Shown piece by piece: positions 24,302 through 33,337 of a stretch of 64,000 nucleotides of DNA; the stretch's first letter is position 1; every line of letters starts with the position of its first letter. The position numbers and the translations under genes are program-made. Under the pieces are notes generated by a model. That model had not been told where the DNA came from. It saw only the letters and a program-made list of their open reading frames with translations, and searched no databases. This DNA is from SVFI01 sp045546735 (GTDB lineage: Bacteria; Bacillota; Clostridia; Lachnospirales; Lachnospiraceae): the NCBI GenBank assembly GCA_045546735.1, contig JAZQDJ010000120.1, positions 1 to 64,000 of the forward strand, read 5' to 3'.

Positions 24302-24337
24302 AGGACCTTCCCTCAGAATATAGGGGAAGGTCCTTTT
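24302..24337. terminator. Bidirectional terminator between convergent genes
   Basis: An 11-bp perfect stem AGGACCTTCCC (24302-24312)/GGGAAGGTCCT (24324-24334) is flanked by TTT on the right and by a matching A run on the left. It can therefore stop transcription from both sides. Confidence 0.9.
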
Positions 24338-24354
24338 GGGGTTTATGTGAAGGG

Positions 24355-25839
24355 TTACTTGTAAGCAACTTTATGTATAGCTTTGCCTGCGCGATAGACG
24401 GAGAGGTTAAAACGGCGGAAGTTCTGATTTTCATATAAATCAAGACATTCTTGGATATAGGCGGTTTGATTTCCTTCTACATATTGTAAAATTTCTTTTT
24501 CTATAAGAATCGGAGCTGCATCCGGACTCAGATTGTAGTAGTAATATAAATCAGATGTATTTGCCTGTATATTGTAGGCTGCGATGTAAGTGTCCGGTCT
24601 TGATAGCGAAAAACCGATGTAGCATACGCTAACCACAACAAGCATGTAAGTAAACAACTTAAACGACGGTCTGAAAATCGAGATAACCACACCCGTCAAG
24701 CATAAGAATAATACAAGCAATGCCAAAAGAACAAATACGCGAAGGAATGTCAAATGATACTCCCCTATGTACATAAGCATACGGAGTGTGCTGGATGCAA
24801 TCATAATATAAGTACACCCGCAGATGACCGTTAAAATGCTTTTCAGTATTTTATTATCGCGATAATGCGACATACAAAACAGAACAAGAATTAAGTTAAT
24901 AATACACACAAACAAAAGCTGGAAAAATCCTTCGCGTGCGTACTGTGCGTAGGTGTAATTGTTCGGTAGTTTCATATTTCCGATAAACAGGTAGAGAATC
25001 TGAATAACAGAAAAACATAAATAAACGAGAGTTAATATACTTGTAAATGTAATTGCGATAATGGGTTCCATTGTCTTTTTTTCTTTTATATCCGGATTCA
25101 TATGTTTTCCGCAAAGTTCTACTAAGATACCGTGAGAAAAGATGATACCGGCAAAGCAGGTAAACAGGATTCCGATCAGAGTGCTTAAATCAAAATCTTC
25201 AAAAATATGTGAAAACATAGAATCTGCAAGGTCATAAAACACAACATCTGCCGTCAATAAAAGCGGACAAATGACAAGCAGAAGAGGTACAGATATCAGC
25301 AGTCCGAGAAGTACGTAAACAACTTTTGAATTTTTCAGTGCCTTATTCTTTTTATAGTAAAGGCCTAAACTTTTAAAAGGTTGATCGAAACGTGTAAAGC
25401 TGCTGAATATCGTCTGTAAAAGTGCGCCGCTGTATTTGGAAAAATCCCAATTTTGTGTATTATAAAAATGGTTAATAAGAAAACAAAATAAGAGAAGTAT
25501 AATGCCTACATAGTTTAAAAAGATTAAAATTCCGCTGGAGGTCAGCATATTGGACACACCGAGTAAGCAGATACTGATGATATAAAAATTACGCATTTTA
25601 AAAGATGTAATTCCCAGCTTGCGGAAGGCGAAGAGGAAATATCCGATAGTTGCAATACAAAGCAAAAGCGATGTGTAAGAATAAAAGTTTTTATATATGC
25701 AAAAGCAAAAGAAAACCGCATATAAAAAACTTGTGAGCCCGAATACAGGGAAGTTTTCCACAATATTGCGGATCGTTTCGTTTTCATAATTATCTTGTCC
25801 GGAATTAGTGGGTGTAACATTCATAGTTTCTTCGTTCAT
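24355..25839 (-). CDS. DUF4173-type polytopic membrane protein
   Basis: This 494-residue protein has a hydrophilic N-terminus of about 30 residues followed by about twelve hydrophobic segments. From memory the pattern matches the DUF4153/DUF4173 families (NYTYAQYAREGFFQLLFVC, split around the conserved Tyr-Ala-Arg-Glu-Gly-Phe motif, is a recognisable block). The short C-terminal soluble part (about 420-494) would face one side of the membrane. No biochemical function is known to me. ATG at 25839 has AAAGGAGG upstream. The gene is convergent with the DtxR-like regulator, and its promoter region shares the 154-base gap with the divergent gene at 25994. Confidence 0.75.
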   Translation of the reverse strand: MNEETMNVTPTNSGQDNYENETIRNIVENFPVFGLTSFLYAVFFCFCIYKNFYSYTSLLLCIATIGYFLFAFRKLGITSFKMRNFYIISICLLGVSNMLTSSGILIFLNYVGIILLLFCFLINHFYNTQNWDFSKYSGALLQTIFSSFTRFDQPFKSLGLYYKKNKALKNSKVVYVLLGLLISVPLLLVICPLLLTADVVFYDLADSMFSHIFEDFDLSTLIGILFTCFAGIIFSHGILVELCGKHMNPDIKEKKTMEPIIAITFTSILTLVYLCFSVIQILYLFIGNMKLPNNYTYAQYAREGFFQLLFVCIINLILVLFCMSHYRDNKILKSILTVICGCTYIMIASSTLRMLMYIGEYHLTFLRVFVLLALLVLFLCLTGVVISIFRPSFKLFTYMLVVVSVCYIGFSLSRPDTYIAAYNIQANTSDLYYYYNLSPDAAPILIEKEILQYVEGNQTAYIQECLDLYENQNFRRFNLSVYRAGKAIHKVAYK

Positions 25840-25925
25840 AAGAAAATCCTCCTTTTGCTACTATACGGAGGGTAGGATGGAAAATTGTGGTTGCCGGGAG
25901 TTAATTTTTCGCAACGGTATCGTGC

Positions 25926-25954
25926 TTGCATTTTATATGGAAGTTTTTTATACT
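25926..25954 (+). promoter_or_regulatory. Sigma-A promoter for the gene at 25994
   Basis: TTGCAT (25926-25931), a 17-base spacer and TATACT (25949-25954) lie 40 bases before the start codon. Confidence 0.7.
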
Positions 25955-25993
25955 TTTTAATAATAGATAAAAAGATGAAAGGGGAAGTTTTTT

Positions 25994-26875
25994 GTGAAAA
26001 ATAAAACCAACGTGTGGGATTTAATATCTGCAATTTTCTTTGGAATTGCAGCCGGGTTTGTAATTTTAGGAGCTTTCTTTTATTTTATTATTCACTTTAT
26101 CGATGATACATTTGCCGTAATTTACGGAAGTGTTTTTGCCGGTATCGGAGTAGTTTTCGGATTGTTTGCCCTGGGAATTTATCTTGTCCGCAAATCGCAA
26201 AAAGATAATATGAAAAGTCTCATAGACTCGGGAAGTTATATAATGGCCGATATTATTGATATTGATATCAATCCGACCCAGTCAGTGCAGATGGGAACCA
26301 TGAAAATGCATCCTTATTTTATTGCCTGTCGTTATGTGGACGGAAACGGAAAGGACTATTTCTTTAAAAGTAAAAGCCTTTACTACAATCCATCAGGGTT
26401 GCTTAAGAGTAACCAATTAAAGGTGTATGTAGACCTCGATAAGCCGAATAAGTATTTTGTAGATACAGATTCTATTCTTCCGGGTAATGCGGTTTTACAT
26501 AAATGGAGATTCACGACAAAAGGAAATGAGAGACTGATGGAAACCGGTCAATATGTGCAGGCGACAACGTGTGGTGTAGAACATCACGGAAGAATCCGTG
26601 TCAGCGGAATATGTCTGCCTCATTTTGTGGAGATGTCGCCGGAGCTTGCGGAAAAATTCAACATGGGTGTGGATGACAAAGGCCGAGGACATATCGGTTA
26701 TACGATTCTTTGCCGTTATGATGAGCCAAACGGAACGCCTCATATCTTTGCATCTAAGATGTTATTCGGAGAGGTGGAATCCGATTATTTGGATATGCCT
26801 GTAAAGGTGTATTACAGTGGACAAGGATATAAGAATTATCATGTGGATATCAGAGATTTGGGGATTTATGAATAA
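25994..26875 (+). CDS. Membrane protein of unknown function with duplicated soluble domain
   Basis: The 293-residue protein starts at GTG 25994 after AAAGGGGA. Two transmembrane helices lie in the first 70 residues (IFFGIAAGFVILGAFFYFII and VFAGIGVVFGLFALGIYLV). They are followed by two similar beta-rich soluble segments: about 75-155 (SGSYIMADIIDIDIN to LKVYVDLDKPNKYFVD) and about 185-290 (TGQYVQATTCGVEHH to VKVYYSGQGYKNYHVD). Both segments start with a G-x-Y-(I/V) strand and end with a V-K/L-V-Y strand before a K-x-Y/H-V-D motif, which suggests duplication of a DUF3592-like unit. No catalytic motif is visible. A terminator follows. Confidence 0.7.
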   Translation: MKNKTNVWDLISAIFFGIAAGFVILGAFFYFIIHFIDDTFAVIYGSVFAGIGVVFGLFALGIYLVRKSQKDNMKSLIDSGSYIMADIIDIDINPTQSVQMGTMKMHPYFIACRYVDGNGKDYFFKSKSLYYNPSGLLKSNQLKVYVDLDKPNKYFVDTDSILPGNAVLHKWRFTTKGNERLMETGQYVQATTCGVEHHGRIRVSGICLPHFVEMSPELAEKFNMGVDDKGRGHIGYTILCRYDEPNGTPHIFASKMLFGEVESDYLDMPVKVYYSGQGYKNYHVDIRDLGIYE

Positions 26876-26895
26876 AATAAAGTTACAGGGTATGT

Positions 26896-26923
26896 GGGAT
26901 CGGCGAGAGCAGGTCCCTTTTTT
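26896..26923 (+). terminator. Rho-independent terminator
   Basis: The stem GGGATC (26896-26901)/GGTCCC (26912-26917), with one G-T pair and a 10-base loop, is followed by six T residues. Confidence 0.7.
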
Positions 26924-26971
26924 ACCGGTAATAATGCATAAAGATTTTTTCTAGGGTTTTTCTTATGAATG

Positions 26972-26980
26972 TGGTATGAT
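26972..26980 (+). promoter_or_regulatory. Extended -10 promoter for the GNAT gene
   Basis: TGG-TATGAT (26972-26980) fits the extended -10 form. Transcription would start near 26987, so the ATG at 26989 would be leaderless. The ATG at 27010, preceded by GGGG, is the better start. Confidence 0.5.
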
Positions 26981-27009
26981 AGATAAAAATGGAAAAATGG
27001 GGTCATTTT

Positions 27010-27456
27010 ATGGAATATATTCGCAACTTCTATGAACCGGACTTAAAAAGGGTCATGAAAATCTGGTATGAGGGCAACTTGGAAGCACATGATTTCATCG
27101 ATGTTTCTTATTGGGACAGAAATTTTGGATTTGTGTCAAGATTTTTGCCGCGCTCAGAAGTATATGTATATGAGATTGACGGTTATGTGGCAGGTTTCAT
27201 CGGTGTGGAAGATGGTTATATCCAAGGGCTTTTCGTGGAGAAAGATTATCGCGGCCAAGGCATCGGAACAAAACTTTTGCGTTATGTGTCAGAAATATAT
27301 GAAAAGATGGAACTTCATGTATTCGAGAATAATTACGGTGCAGTTTGTTTCTATGAAAACAAGCACTTTATGCGGATTGAAGAAGAAATAAACGAGGATG
27401 TCGGTGAAGTGGAATATCGTATGGTTTATCTCCGCCCGAAGAAAGAAGATGAATAA
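27010..27456 (+). CDS. GNAT-family N-acetyltransferase
   Basis: This 148-residue protein has the GNAT fold: strand GYVAGFIGVEDGYIQGLFVEKDYRGQGIGTKLL, in which the acetyl-CoA pyrophosphate loop is R-G-Q-G-I-G. Downstream motifs are LHVFENNYGAVCFYENKHF, typical of the final helix-strand pair (Asn-x-x-x-x-x-F-Y-E). The substrate cannot be told from sequence. The longer reading from ATG 26989 adds seven residues but would start almost at the transcript end. The HAD gene follows 23 bases later and may share the transcript. Confidence 0.88.
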   Translation: MEYIRNFYEPDLKRVMKIWYEGNLEAHDFIDVSYWDRNFGFVSRFLPRSEVYVYEIDGYVAGFIGVEDGYIQGLFVEKDYRGQGIGTKLLRYVSEIYEKMELHVFENNYGAVCFYENKHFMRIEEEINEDVGEVEYRMVYLRPKKEDE

Positions 27457-27479
27457 CCGTCAGGAAGGAAGAGTATACA

Positions 27480-28118
27480 ATGAAAAAAGGTATTATTTTT
27501 GATCTGGACGGAACTTTGTGGGACAGTGCACAGGCGGTTGTTGATTCGTGGAATGTGATAATTGATTCGTTGCCGGATTTTCACAAAAAAATTACAGTAG
27601 CGGACATGGAATCACTCATGGGAAAAACAATGGATGACATTGCTTTTGCATACTTTGATTCTGTAAATAGGGAGAGAGCACTGGAGATTTTACAGGCTTG
27701 TATGGACTATGAAAATGAGTACTTAGAAAAGGTCGGAGGAATTTTATATCCGCATCTGGAGGAAGTGCTGGAAGATTTATCAAAAGATTATTTTTTGGCG
27801 ATTGTGAGCAATTGTCAGAGCGGTTATATCGAAGCATTTTTAAAATACCATAAATTAGAGAAGTATTTTGATGATATCGAATGTTTTGGAAATACCAAGC
27901 AGGAAAAAGATGCCAATATCCGCATAGTTGCAGAGAGAAATCATTTGGAAAAAGCGGTTTATGTAGGAGATGTTTTAGGTGATTACCTTTCGACAACCAA
28001 AGCAGGATTTCCGTTTATCTGGGCTGCGTACGGATTCGGTGATGTTCCGCAGGCAGAATATAAAGTTGATGCTTTGACGCAACTGCGCAAAGTGATAGAA
28101 GAGAGTGAAATTATTTGA
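27480..28118 (+). CDS. HAD-superfamily phosphatase
   Basis: This 212-residue subclass IA HAD protein has motif I DLDGTLWDS (nucleophile D8, acid D10). Motif II is VSNC, motif III is the Lys in GNTKQEKDAN, and motif IV is VGDVLGDYL. A helical cap covers about residues 18-85. It resembles phosphoglycolate phosphatase-like enzymes, but the true substrate is unknown. ATG 27480 follows CAGGAAGG. Its stop overlaps the TTG start of the methyltransferase/reductase gene (TTGA), so they are translationally coupled. Confidence 0.88.
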   Translation: MKKGIIFDLDGTLWDSAQAVVDSWNVIIDSLPDFHKKITVADMESLMGKTMDDIAFAYFDSVNRERALEILQACMDYENEYLEKVGGILYPHLEEVLEDLSKDYFLAIVSNCQSGYIEAFLKYHKLEKYFDDIECFGNTKQEKDANIRIVAERNHLEKAVYVGDVLGDYLSTTKAGFPFIWAAYGFGDVPQAEYKVDALTQLRKVIEESEII

Positions 28119-29890
28119 AATACAGTATCAGGGAATACTTAGAAAAACAAATACTTATTACCGACGGAGCTTTCGGAACATATTTTTCGATGATATGTCC
28201 GGGAGGGATGTTTCCGGAGAGAGCCAATATCGAAGCTCCGGAGCTGGTAAAGCAGGTGCATAAAGCGTATTTGGATGCAGGAGCAAAACTGATTCGTACA
28301 AATACATTTGCATCGAACCAAAAAGCACTTTCGGCAGATATGCAGACCGTACTTGAGAATGCTAAGCGGGGATTTCTTTTAGCAAAAGAAGTTGTTGGAG
28401 ACAGAGCGTATATTGCGGGAGATATCGGACCGATTCCGCTGGGTGCATATGAGGATGAGACGCAGGTAAAAGAAGAATATCTGGCACTTGCAAGACAATT
28501 TGTGTCGCTCGGAGCCGATGCGGTTGTGTTTGAGACGTTCAGTGATACGGCGCAGATTTTTGAAGTGGCCAAGGAACTTCGCAAGGAAAGTGATATCTTT
28601 ATATGGCTGCAGTTTTCTGTGAATCAGTTAGGCTACAGTAACGCCGGTATCAGTGCAAAAACTTTATTGGAAGAGGCACTTGGCTGTGAATATATCGATG
28701 CAACAGGACTGAATTGCGGTGTCGGACCGGGGCATATGACACAGATTTTGAGTAAGCTGGAGATAACCGGAAAGAAACCGGTTTCTGCGCTTCCGAACGC
28801 AAGCTATCCGAAGATTATGCAGGATAGAATTGTGTTTATGGAAAATATGGATTATTTTTCAGAAAAGCTTGCGGATTTAAAGAGTATGGGAATTTCTATT
28901 CTCGGTGGGTGTTGCGGAACAAATCCGGATTATATAAAAAGAGCAGTCTGTGTTTTGGACAAAACGGCTGATGTGGGTAGGCAAAAAGTTGTTAAAATAC
29001 AGAAAACAGAGAAAAAGCTTTCAAAACCGGAGGCGGAAAGCCGGGAAAAATGGTTTGAAAAAGACAAGAAATTAATTGCTGTAGAATTGTCGCCTCCTCC
29101 GATGGCGCAGGATGAAAAATTGATGGAAGCAGCTCATCTTTTGCAGAAATTCGACGTGGATGTTGTGACTTTTCCGGATTCACCGTCCGGAAGAACAAGA
29201 GCGGATTCTATTTTAACTGCCGCCAAAATCAAGTCTGAGACAGGGCTTTGTGTGATGCCACATATTTGCTGCCGTGATAAAAACGCAATCGGAATCCGGT
29301 CGCAGTTACTCGGAGCTTACCTCAGTGATATCCGGAATTTCCTGATTATCACAGGAGATCCGGTTCCGACGATGGTAAGGTCACAGATTAAAGGCGTATT
29401 TAATTTTGATTCGGTCGGCTTGATGAAGCTTGTCAAAGATATGAATAAAGAAATGTTTGAAGACGAAGGGTTATCCTATGGAGGGGCCATCAATCAAAAC
29501 CGTCTTAATTTAGATGTGGAAATCGGCCGTGTGAAGAAGAAAATGGAACAGGGAGCAGAATTTTTCCTGACACAGCCTATTTTTACGGTGGAAGAAGCAG
29601 ACAAACTTCGGCGAATCAAGAAGGAAACGGGAGCACGTATTTTGTGCGGCATTATGCCTCTTGTCAGTTATAAAAATGCCTGCTTTATCAAAAATGAGAT
29701 GGCGGGAATGCAGGTGACGGAGGAAGTTACTCTTCGCTACCGCGATGCGAAGACGAGGGAAGAGGGAGAAGCAGTCGGGATTTCTCTTGCACGGGAAATC
29801 ATGGATGTGACAAAAGATTTTGCAGACGGCTATTATTATTCAATACCGTTTAACAGAGTATATATGTTAGAAAAAATACTTCAAAACTGA
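28115..29890 (+). CDS. Homocysteine S-methyltransferase / 5,10-methylenetetrahydrofolate reductase fusion
   Basis: A 591-residue two-domain enzyme starting at TTG 28115. Residues 1-290 form the homocysteine-binding methyltransferase barrel with zinc ligands C201 (GLNCGVGP), C266 and C267 (GGCCGTNPDYI). Residues about 305-591 form the MetF-type FAD barrel (VDVVTFPDSPSGR, FLIITGDPVP, AEFFLTQPIF). This arrangement matches Bacillus YitJ. The reductase makes 5-methyl-THF. In YitJ-type proteins the methyltransferase half is thought to handle methyl transfer to homocysteine in methionine synthesis. No S-box riboswitch lies upstream because the gene is coupled to the HAD gene. Confidence 0.94.
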   Translation: MKYSIREYLEKQILITDGAFGTYFSMICPGGMFPERANIEAPELVKQVHKAYLDAGAKLIRTNTFASNQKALSADMQTVLENAKRGFLLAKEVVGDRAYIAGDIGPIPLGAYEDETQVKEEYLALARQFVSLGADAVVFETFSDTAQIFEVAKELRKESDIFIWLQFSVNQLGYSNAGISAKTLLEEALGCEYIDATGLNCGVGPGHMTQILSKLEITGKKPVSALPNASYPKIMQDRIVFMENMDYFSEKLADLKSMGISILGGCCGTNPDYIKRAVCVLDKTADVGRQKVVKIQKTEKKLSKPEAESREKWFEKDKKLIAVELSPPPMAQDEKLMEAAHLLQKFDVDVVTFPDSPSGRTRADSILTAAKIKSETGLCVMPHICCRDKNAIGIRSQLLGAYLSDIRNFLIITGDPVPTMVRSQIKGVFNFDSVGLMKLVKDMNKEMFEDEGLSYGGAINQNRLNLDVEIGRVKKKMEQGAEFFLTQPIFTVEEADKLRRIKKETGARILCGIMPLVSYKNACFIKNEMAGMQVTEEVTLRYRDAKTREEGEAVGISLAREIMDVTKDFADGYYYSIPFNRVYMLEKILQN

Positions 29891-29901
29891 TAGGAGAACC
29901 T

Positions 29902-31527
29902 ATGGGTAACAGTAATAAGAGCGGATTTGTCCGACAAGCCGGTATTTTGGCTATGGCCGGAATCATTGTCCGCATTATCGGAATTTTATATCGGTCTCCG
30001 CTTACGGGAATTATCGGAGATGAGGGTAATGGGTATTACAGCAGTGCTTATAATATTTACACCATTATTCTTTTGATTTCTTCTTACAGTATTCCTTCTG
30101 CGATCTCTAAAGTAATTGCGCAGAGACTTGCACTTCGGGAGTACAGAAATGCGCACCGGATTTTCCACTGTGCGATAATTTACGTTATTGTAGTCGGCGG
30201 AATTGCGAGTTTGTTTACATTTTTCGGAGCAGGATTGTTAGTTGAGGATAATTCTACGGTTGTTCTTAAGGTGTTTGCACCGACAATTTTCTTGTCAGGG
30301 CTTTTAGGTGTTCTTCGCGGATATTTCCAGGCCCATCAGACGATGGTACAAACGTCTTTGTCGCAGATTATTGAGCAGATTTTAAATGCGATAGTGAGTC
30401 TTTTGGCAGCGCATTTGCTGATACAGACAGTAATTGCAGAGAGTGAAACGACGCAGGCAATTTACGGTGCCATCGGTAGTGCACTCGGAACGGGAAGCGG
30501 TGTTTTGATTGCCCTTTTGTTTATGTGGGCGGTATACGGATTAAACCGAAAACTGATTCTTAATCGTGTGAGAAAAGACAAGAAGCATGATGAACTTTCC
30601 TACAGTCAGATTTTCGGAATTATTTTCGGAATGGTAACACCTTTTATTTTGAGTACTTTTATTTATAATTTTTCAACGTCTTTGAATCAGACGATTTATA
30701 CGAAGGTTATGAAATATGTGATGCAGCTTTCGGAGGCGGAAATAGCAGTTAATTACGGTGTATTTGCCGGAAAAGCGGTTGTAATTTCCAATATTCCGAT
30801 TGCAATTGCGTCTTCTATGTCGGCGGCGATGATACCGACAATTTCAAGTTCTTATGCGCAGGGAGACAGGGAGAGAACACATCATCAGGTGCATGTAGCG
30901 GTACAGACAACCATGCTGATTTCTATACCTTGTGCATTTGGTATGTTTGCACTTGCACAACCGATTACGCAGCTTTTATTCCCGCAAAAAGAATCGCTTC
31001 TTCTGGCAGCAGCACTTTTGCGCGCAATCAGTATTTCGATTATTTTTTATGCATTGTCAACGTTGACAAATGCTGTTTTACAGGGAATCGGCAAAGTGAA
31101 TGCACCGGTGGTTAATGCGGCGGCGGCGCTGATGATACAGACGATAGTTCTTGTGCTTTTGCTTGCTTATACAGATCTTTCGCTTTATGCGTTGGCGGTT
31201 GCAATGGTAGTATATTCGTTCCTGATGTGCCTTTTAAATAACATTGCGGTAAGAAAGTCTCTCGGATATCGCCAGGAAATGATAAAAACGTTCTTAAAAC
31301 CGGCATTATCGGCCTTGGTAATGGGGGTGGCAGCTTACTATGTTTATAAAGTGATTTACCTGCTGGTTCCGGTAAATCTTGTGGCACTTTTGCCTTCGAT
31401 TTTTGTGGCAGTCATCATATATTTTACATTGGTTATGAAGACAGGAGCCCTTTCGGAAGAGGAACTTGCACACATTCCGAAGGGACATTTGATTGTGCGT
31501 ATGGCAAAAAAATTACATTTGCTTTAG
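29902..31527 (+). CDS. MurJ/SpoVB-like lipid II flippase family membrane protein
   Basis: This 541-residue protein has about 14 hydrophobic helices and the MOP-superfamily N-terminal block FVRQAGILAMAGIIVRIIGILYRSPL, interrupted by Gly pairs. GDEGNGYYSSAYNIYTI follows. The length equals Bacillus YtgP (MurJ) more closely than SpoVB. MurJ proteins flip lipid-linked peptidoglycan precursors across the membrane. An exopolysaccharide flippase is possible but less likely, given the lack of glycosyltransferase neighbours. ATG 29902 follows GATAGGAG. Aminopeptidase P follows 12 bases later. Confidence 0.85.
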   Translation: MGNSNKSGFVRQAGILAMAGIIVRIIGILYRSPLTGIIGDEGNGYYSSAYNIYTIILLISSYSIPSAISKVIAQRLALREYRNAHRIFHCAIIYVIVVGGIASLFTFFGAGLLVEDNSTVVLKVFAPTIFLSGLLGVLRGYFQAHQTMVQTSLSQIIEQILNAIVSLLAAHLLIQTVIAESETTQAIYGAIGSALGTGSGVLIALLFMWAVYGLNRKLILNRVRKDKKHDELSYSQIFGIIFGMVTPFILSTFIYNFSTSLNQTIYTKVMKYVMQLSEAEIAVNYGVFAGKAVVISNIPIAIASSMSAAMIPTISSSYAQGDRERTHHQVHVAVQTTMLISIPCAFGMFALAQPITQLLFPQKESLLLAAALLRAISISIIFYALSTLTNAVLQGIGKVNAPVVNAAAALMIQTIVLVLLLAYTDLSLYALAVAMVVYSFLMCLLNNIAVRKSLGYRQEMIKTFLKPALSALVMGVAAYYVYKVIYLLVPVNLVALLPSIFVAVIIYFTLVMKTGALSEEELAHIPKGHLIVRMAKKLHLL

Positions 31528-31539
31528 AGAGAATGGTAT

Positions 31540-33324
31540 ATGGAAAAAGAAAAAATAAAAAATAGGCTTACAAAATTAAAACAGGCGATGCAAAAAAATG
31601 GCATCGCCGTATATATTATTCCGATGAATGATAATCACGGATCGGAGTATATCGGTGATTATTTTAAACTCATAAAATATTATTCCGGTTTTACGGGTTC
31701 TGCGGGAACGCTTGTTGTCACGGAAAAAGAGGTTTATTTATGGACCGACGGAAGATATTTTTTACAGGCAGAAAAGCAGCTGCAGGGAACGGATATTATT
31801 CTTCAAAAAATGGGAGAGAAGGATGTCCCGACGGTTGCGGAATTTGTTTGTGCCGGCTTTAAAGAGAGCAAAGTCGGTTTTGACGGCAGAGTAATAAGTA
31901 CAGCATTTGCTCAAAGATTAAAAGGCGTTTCTATTATTTCCGATCAAGATCTTGCGGGAAAACTATGGGATGCAGATGATAGTTGCCCGCGTCCGGAATT
32001 TCCGAAGAATCCGGTTTGGATTCTCGAGGAAAAATATGCGGGACAGAGCCCTGCTGAAAAACTTGCAAATATCCGTGAGGACATGGAAAAAGAGAAAGCA
32101 GATTTTCTTTTGCTGTCAACACTGGACGACATCGCATGGCTTACAAATTTAAGAGGCAGTGATATTGAATATAATCCGGTATTTATGTCCAATATGATAA
32201 TCGAAGCGGAAAAAGCAAGACTCTTTTGCAATATTGCAGAAGAGAAAGTGCTAAACTATTTACATGCGCAGGGAATTTGTGTATATCCTTATGACGATTT
32301 CTATAAAGAAGTACAGCAGATTCGGGAAAAATGTTGTGTGTGGACAGATGAGACAAGTACGAATTGTCTGGTAGACCGGTTGATTCCTTCTGATTGTAAA
32401 AAGATAAATAAGATGAATCCGGTCATTCGGCGGAAAGCAGTAAAAAATGCGACAGAAATCGAAAATATCAGACAGGCACATATCAAAGACGGCGTTGCTG
32501 TAACAAAATTTATTTATTGGTTAAAGACAAGCGTATGCAGCGGTGCGGAACGTATCACAGAAATTTCTGCGGCTGAAAAACTTGTCCGATTTCGCAGACA
32601 GCAGGAAGGATATGTAGAAGAAAGCTTTGCGCCGATTATCGCACATGCAGAGCACGGTGCTGTTGTGCACTATAATGCGCAGGATGGCGAAGATACGGAA
32701 GTTACTGCAGAAAGTTTTCTTCTTTGTGATACAGGCGGACATTATCTGCAGGGAACGACAGATATTACAAGAACAGTTGCTATGGGCCAACTGACCGCAG
32801 AACAAAAGAAACATTATACAGCAGTACTTCAGGGGAATTTGCGGCTTGCAAACGCAAAGTTTAAACACGGTCTGACAGGAGCAAATCTTGATTATTTGGC
32901 AAGAGAGCCGTTATACCGTCTCGGGCTTGATTTTAATCACGGGACAGGACATGGAGTCGGCTATTTATTAAATGTGCATGAAGGACCGAATGCATTTCGA
33001 ATGAAATATGCACAGGAAGGTGTGTTTGAAGAGGGTATGGTTACCTCTGACGAACCGGGATTTTATCCGGAAGGAAAGTACGGAATCCGCCTGGAAAATC
33101 TGATTGCCTGTGTGAAGGCGGAAGAGACAGAATACGGGCAGTTTTTGTGCTTTGAACCACTGACTGTAGTACCGTTTGATGTAGATGCGATTGATTATGA
33201 GATGTTAACGCAGGAAGATAGGCAGTTACTTTCGGCTTACCACAAAAAGGTTTATGATGCGATTGCAGACCGGCTCTCGGAAGAGGAGAGAGTATGGCTG
33301 GAAAAAGTGACAGCACCGATATAA
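31540..33324 (+). CDS. Aminopeptidase P family Xaa-Pro peptidase (M24B)
   Basis: This 594-residue three-domain protein has two creatinase-like N-terminal domains (about 1-300) and an M24 metallopeptidase domain. Metal ligands are visible in LLCDTGGHYLQGTTDITRT (two Asp), HGTGHGVGYLLNVHEGP (His), TSDEPGFYPEG (Glu) and GIRLENL (Glu). The enzyme removes N-terminal residues before proline in the cytoplasm, using two Mn or similar ions. The long three-domain form resembles eukaryotic-type APP1 rather than the shorter E. coli PepP. It is transcribed with the flanking genes, with gaps of 12-13 bases. Confidence 0.94.
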   Translation: MEKEKIKNRLTKLKQAMQKNGIAVYIIPMNDNHGSEYIGDYFKLIKYYSGFTGSAGTLVVTEKEVYLWTDGRYFLQAEKQLQGTDIILQKMGEKDVPTVAEFVCAGFKESKVGFDGRVISTAFAQRLKGVSIISDQDLAGKLWDADDSCPRPEFPKNPVWILEEKYAGQSPAEKLANIREDMEKEKADFLLLSTLDDIAWLTNLRGSDIEYNPVFMSNMIIEAEKARLFCNIAEEKVLNYLHAQGICVYPYDDFYKEVQQIREKCCVWTDETSTNCLVDRLIPSDCKKINKMNPVIRRKAVKNATEIENIRQAHIKDGVAVTKFIYWLKTSVCSGAERITEISAAEKLVRFRRQQEGYVEESFAPIIAHAEHGAVVHYNAQDGEDTEVTAESFLLCDTGGHYLQGTTDITRTVAMGQLTAEQKKHYTAVLQGNLRLANAKFKHGLTGANLDYLAREPLYRLGLDFNHGTGHGVGYLLNVHEGPNAFRMKYAQEGVFEEGMVTSDEPGFYPEGKYGIRLENLIACVKAEETEYGQFLCFEPLTVVPFDVDAIDYEMLTQEDRQLLSAYHKKVYDAIADRLSEEERVWLEKVTAPI

Positions 33325-33337
33325 AGGGGTATTTAAG

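Noticed and set aside
28080..28115. S-box (SAM) riboswitch expected before a methionine gene
   Set aside because: The methyltransferase/reductase start overlaps the previous gene, leaving no leader, and no S-box consensus was seen nearby.
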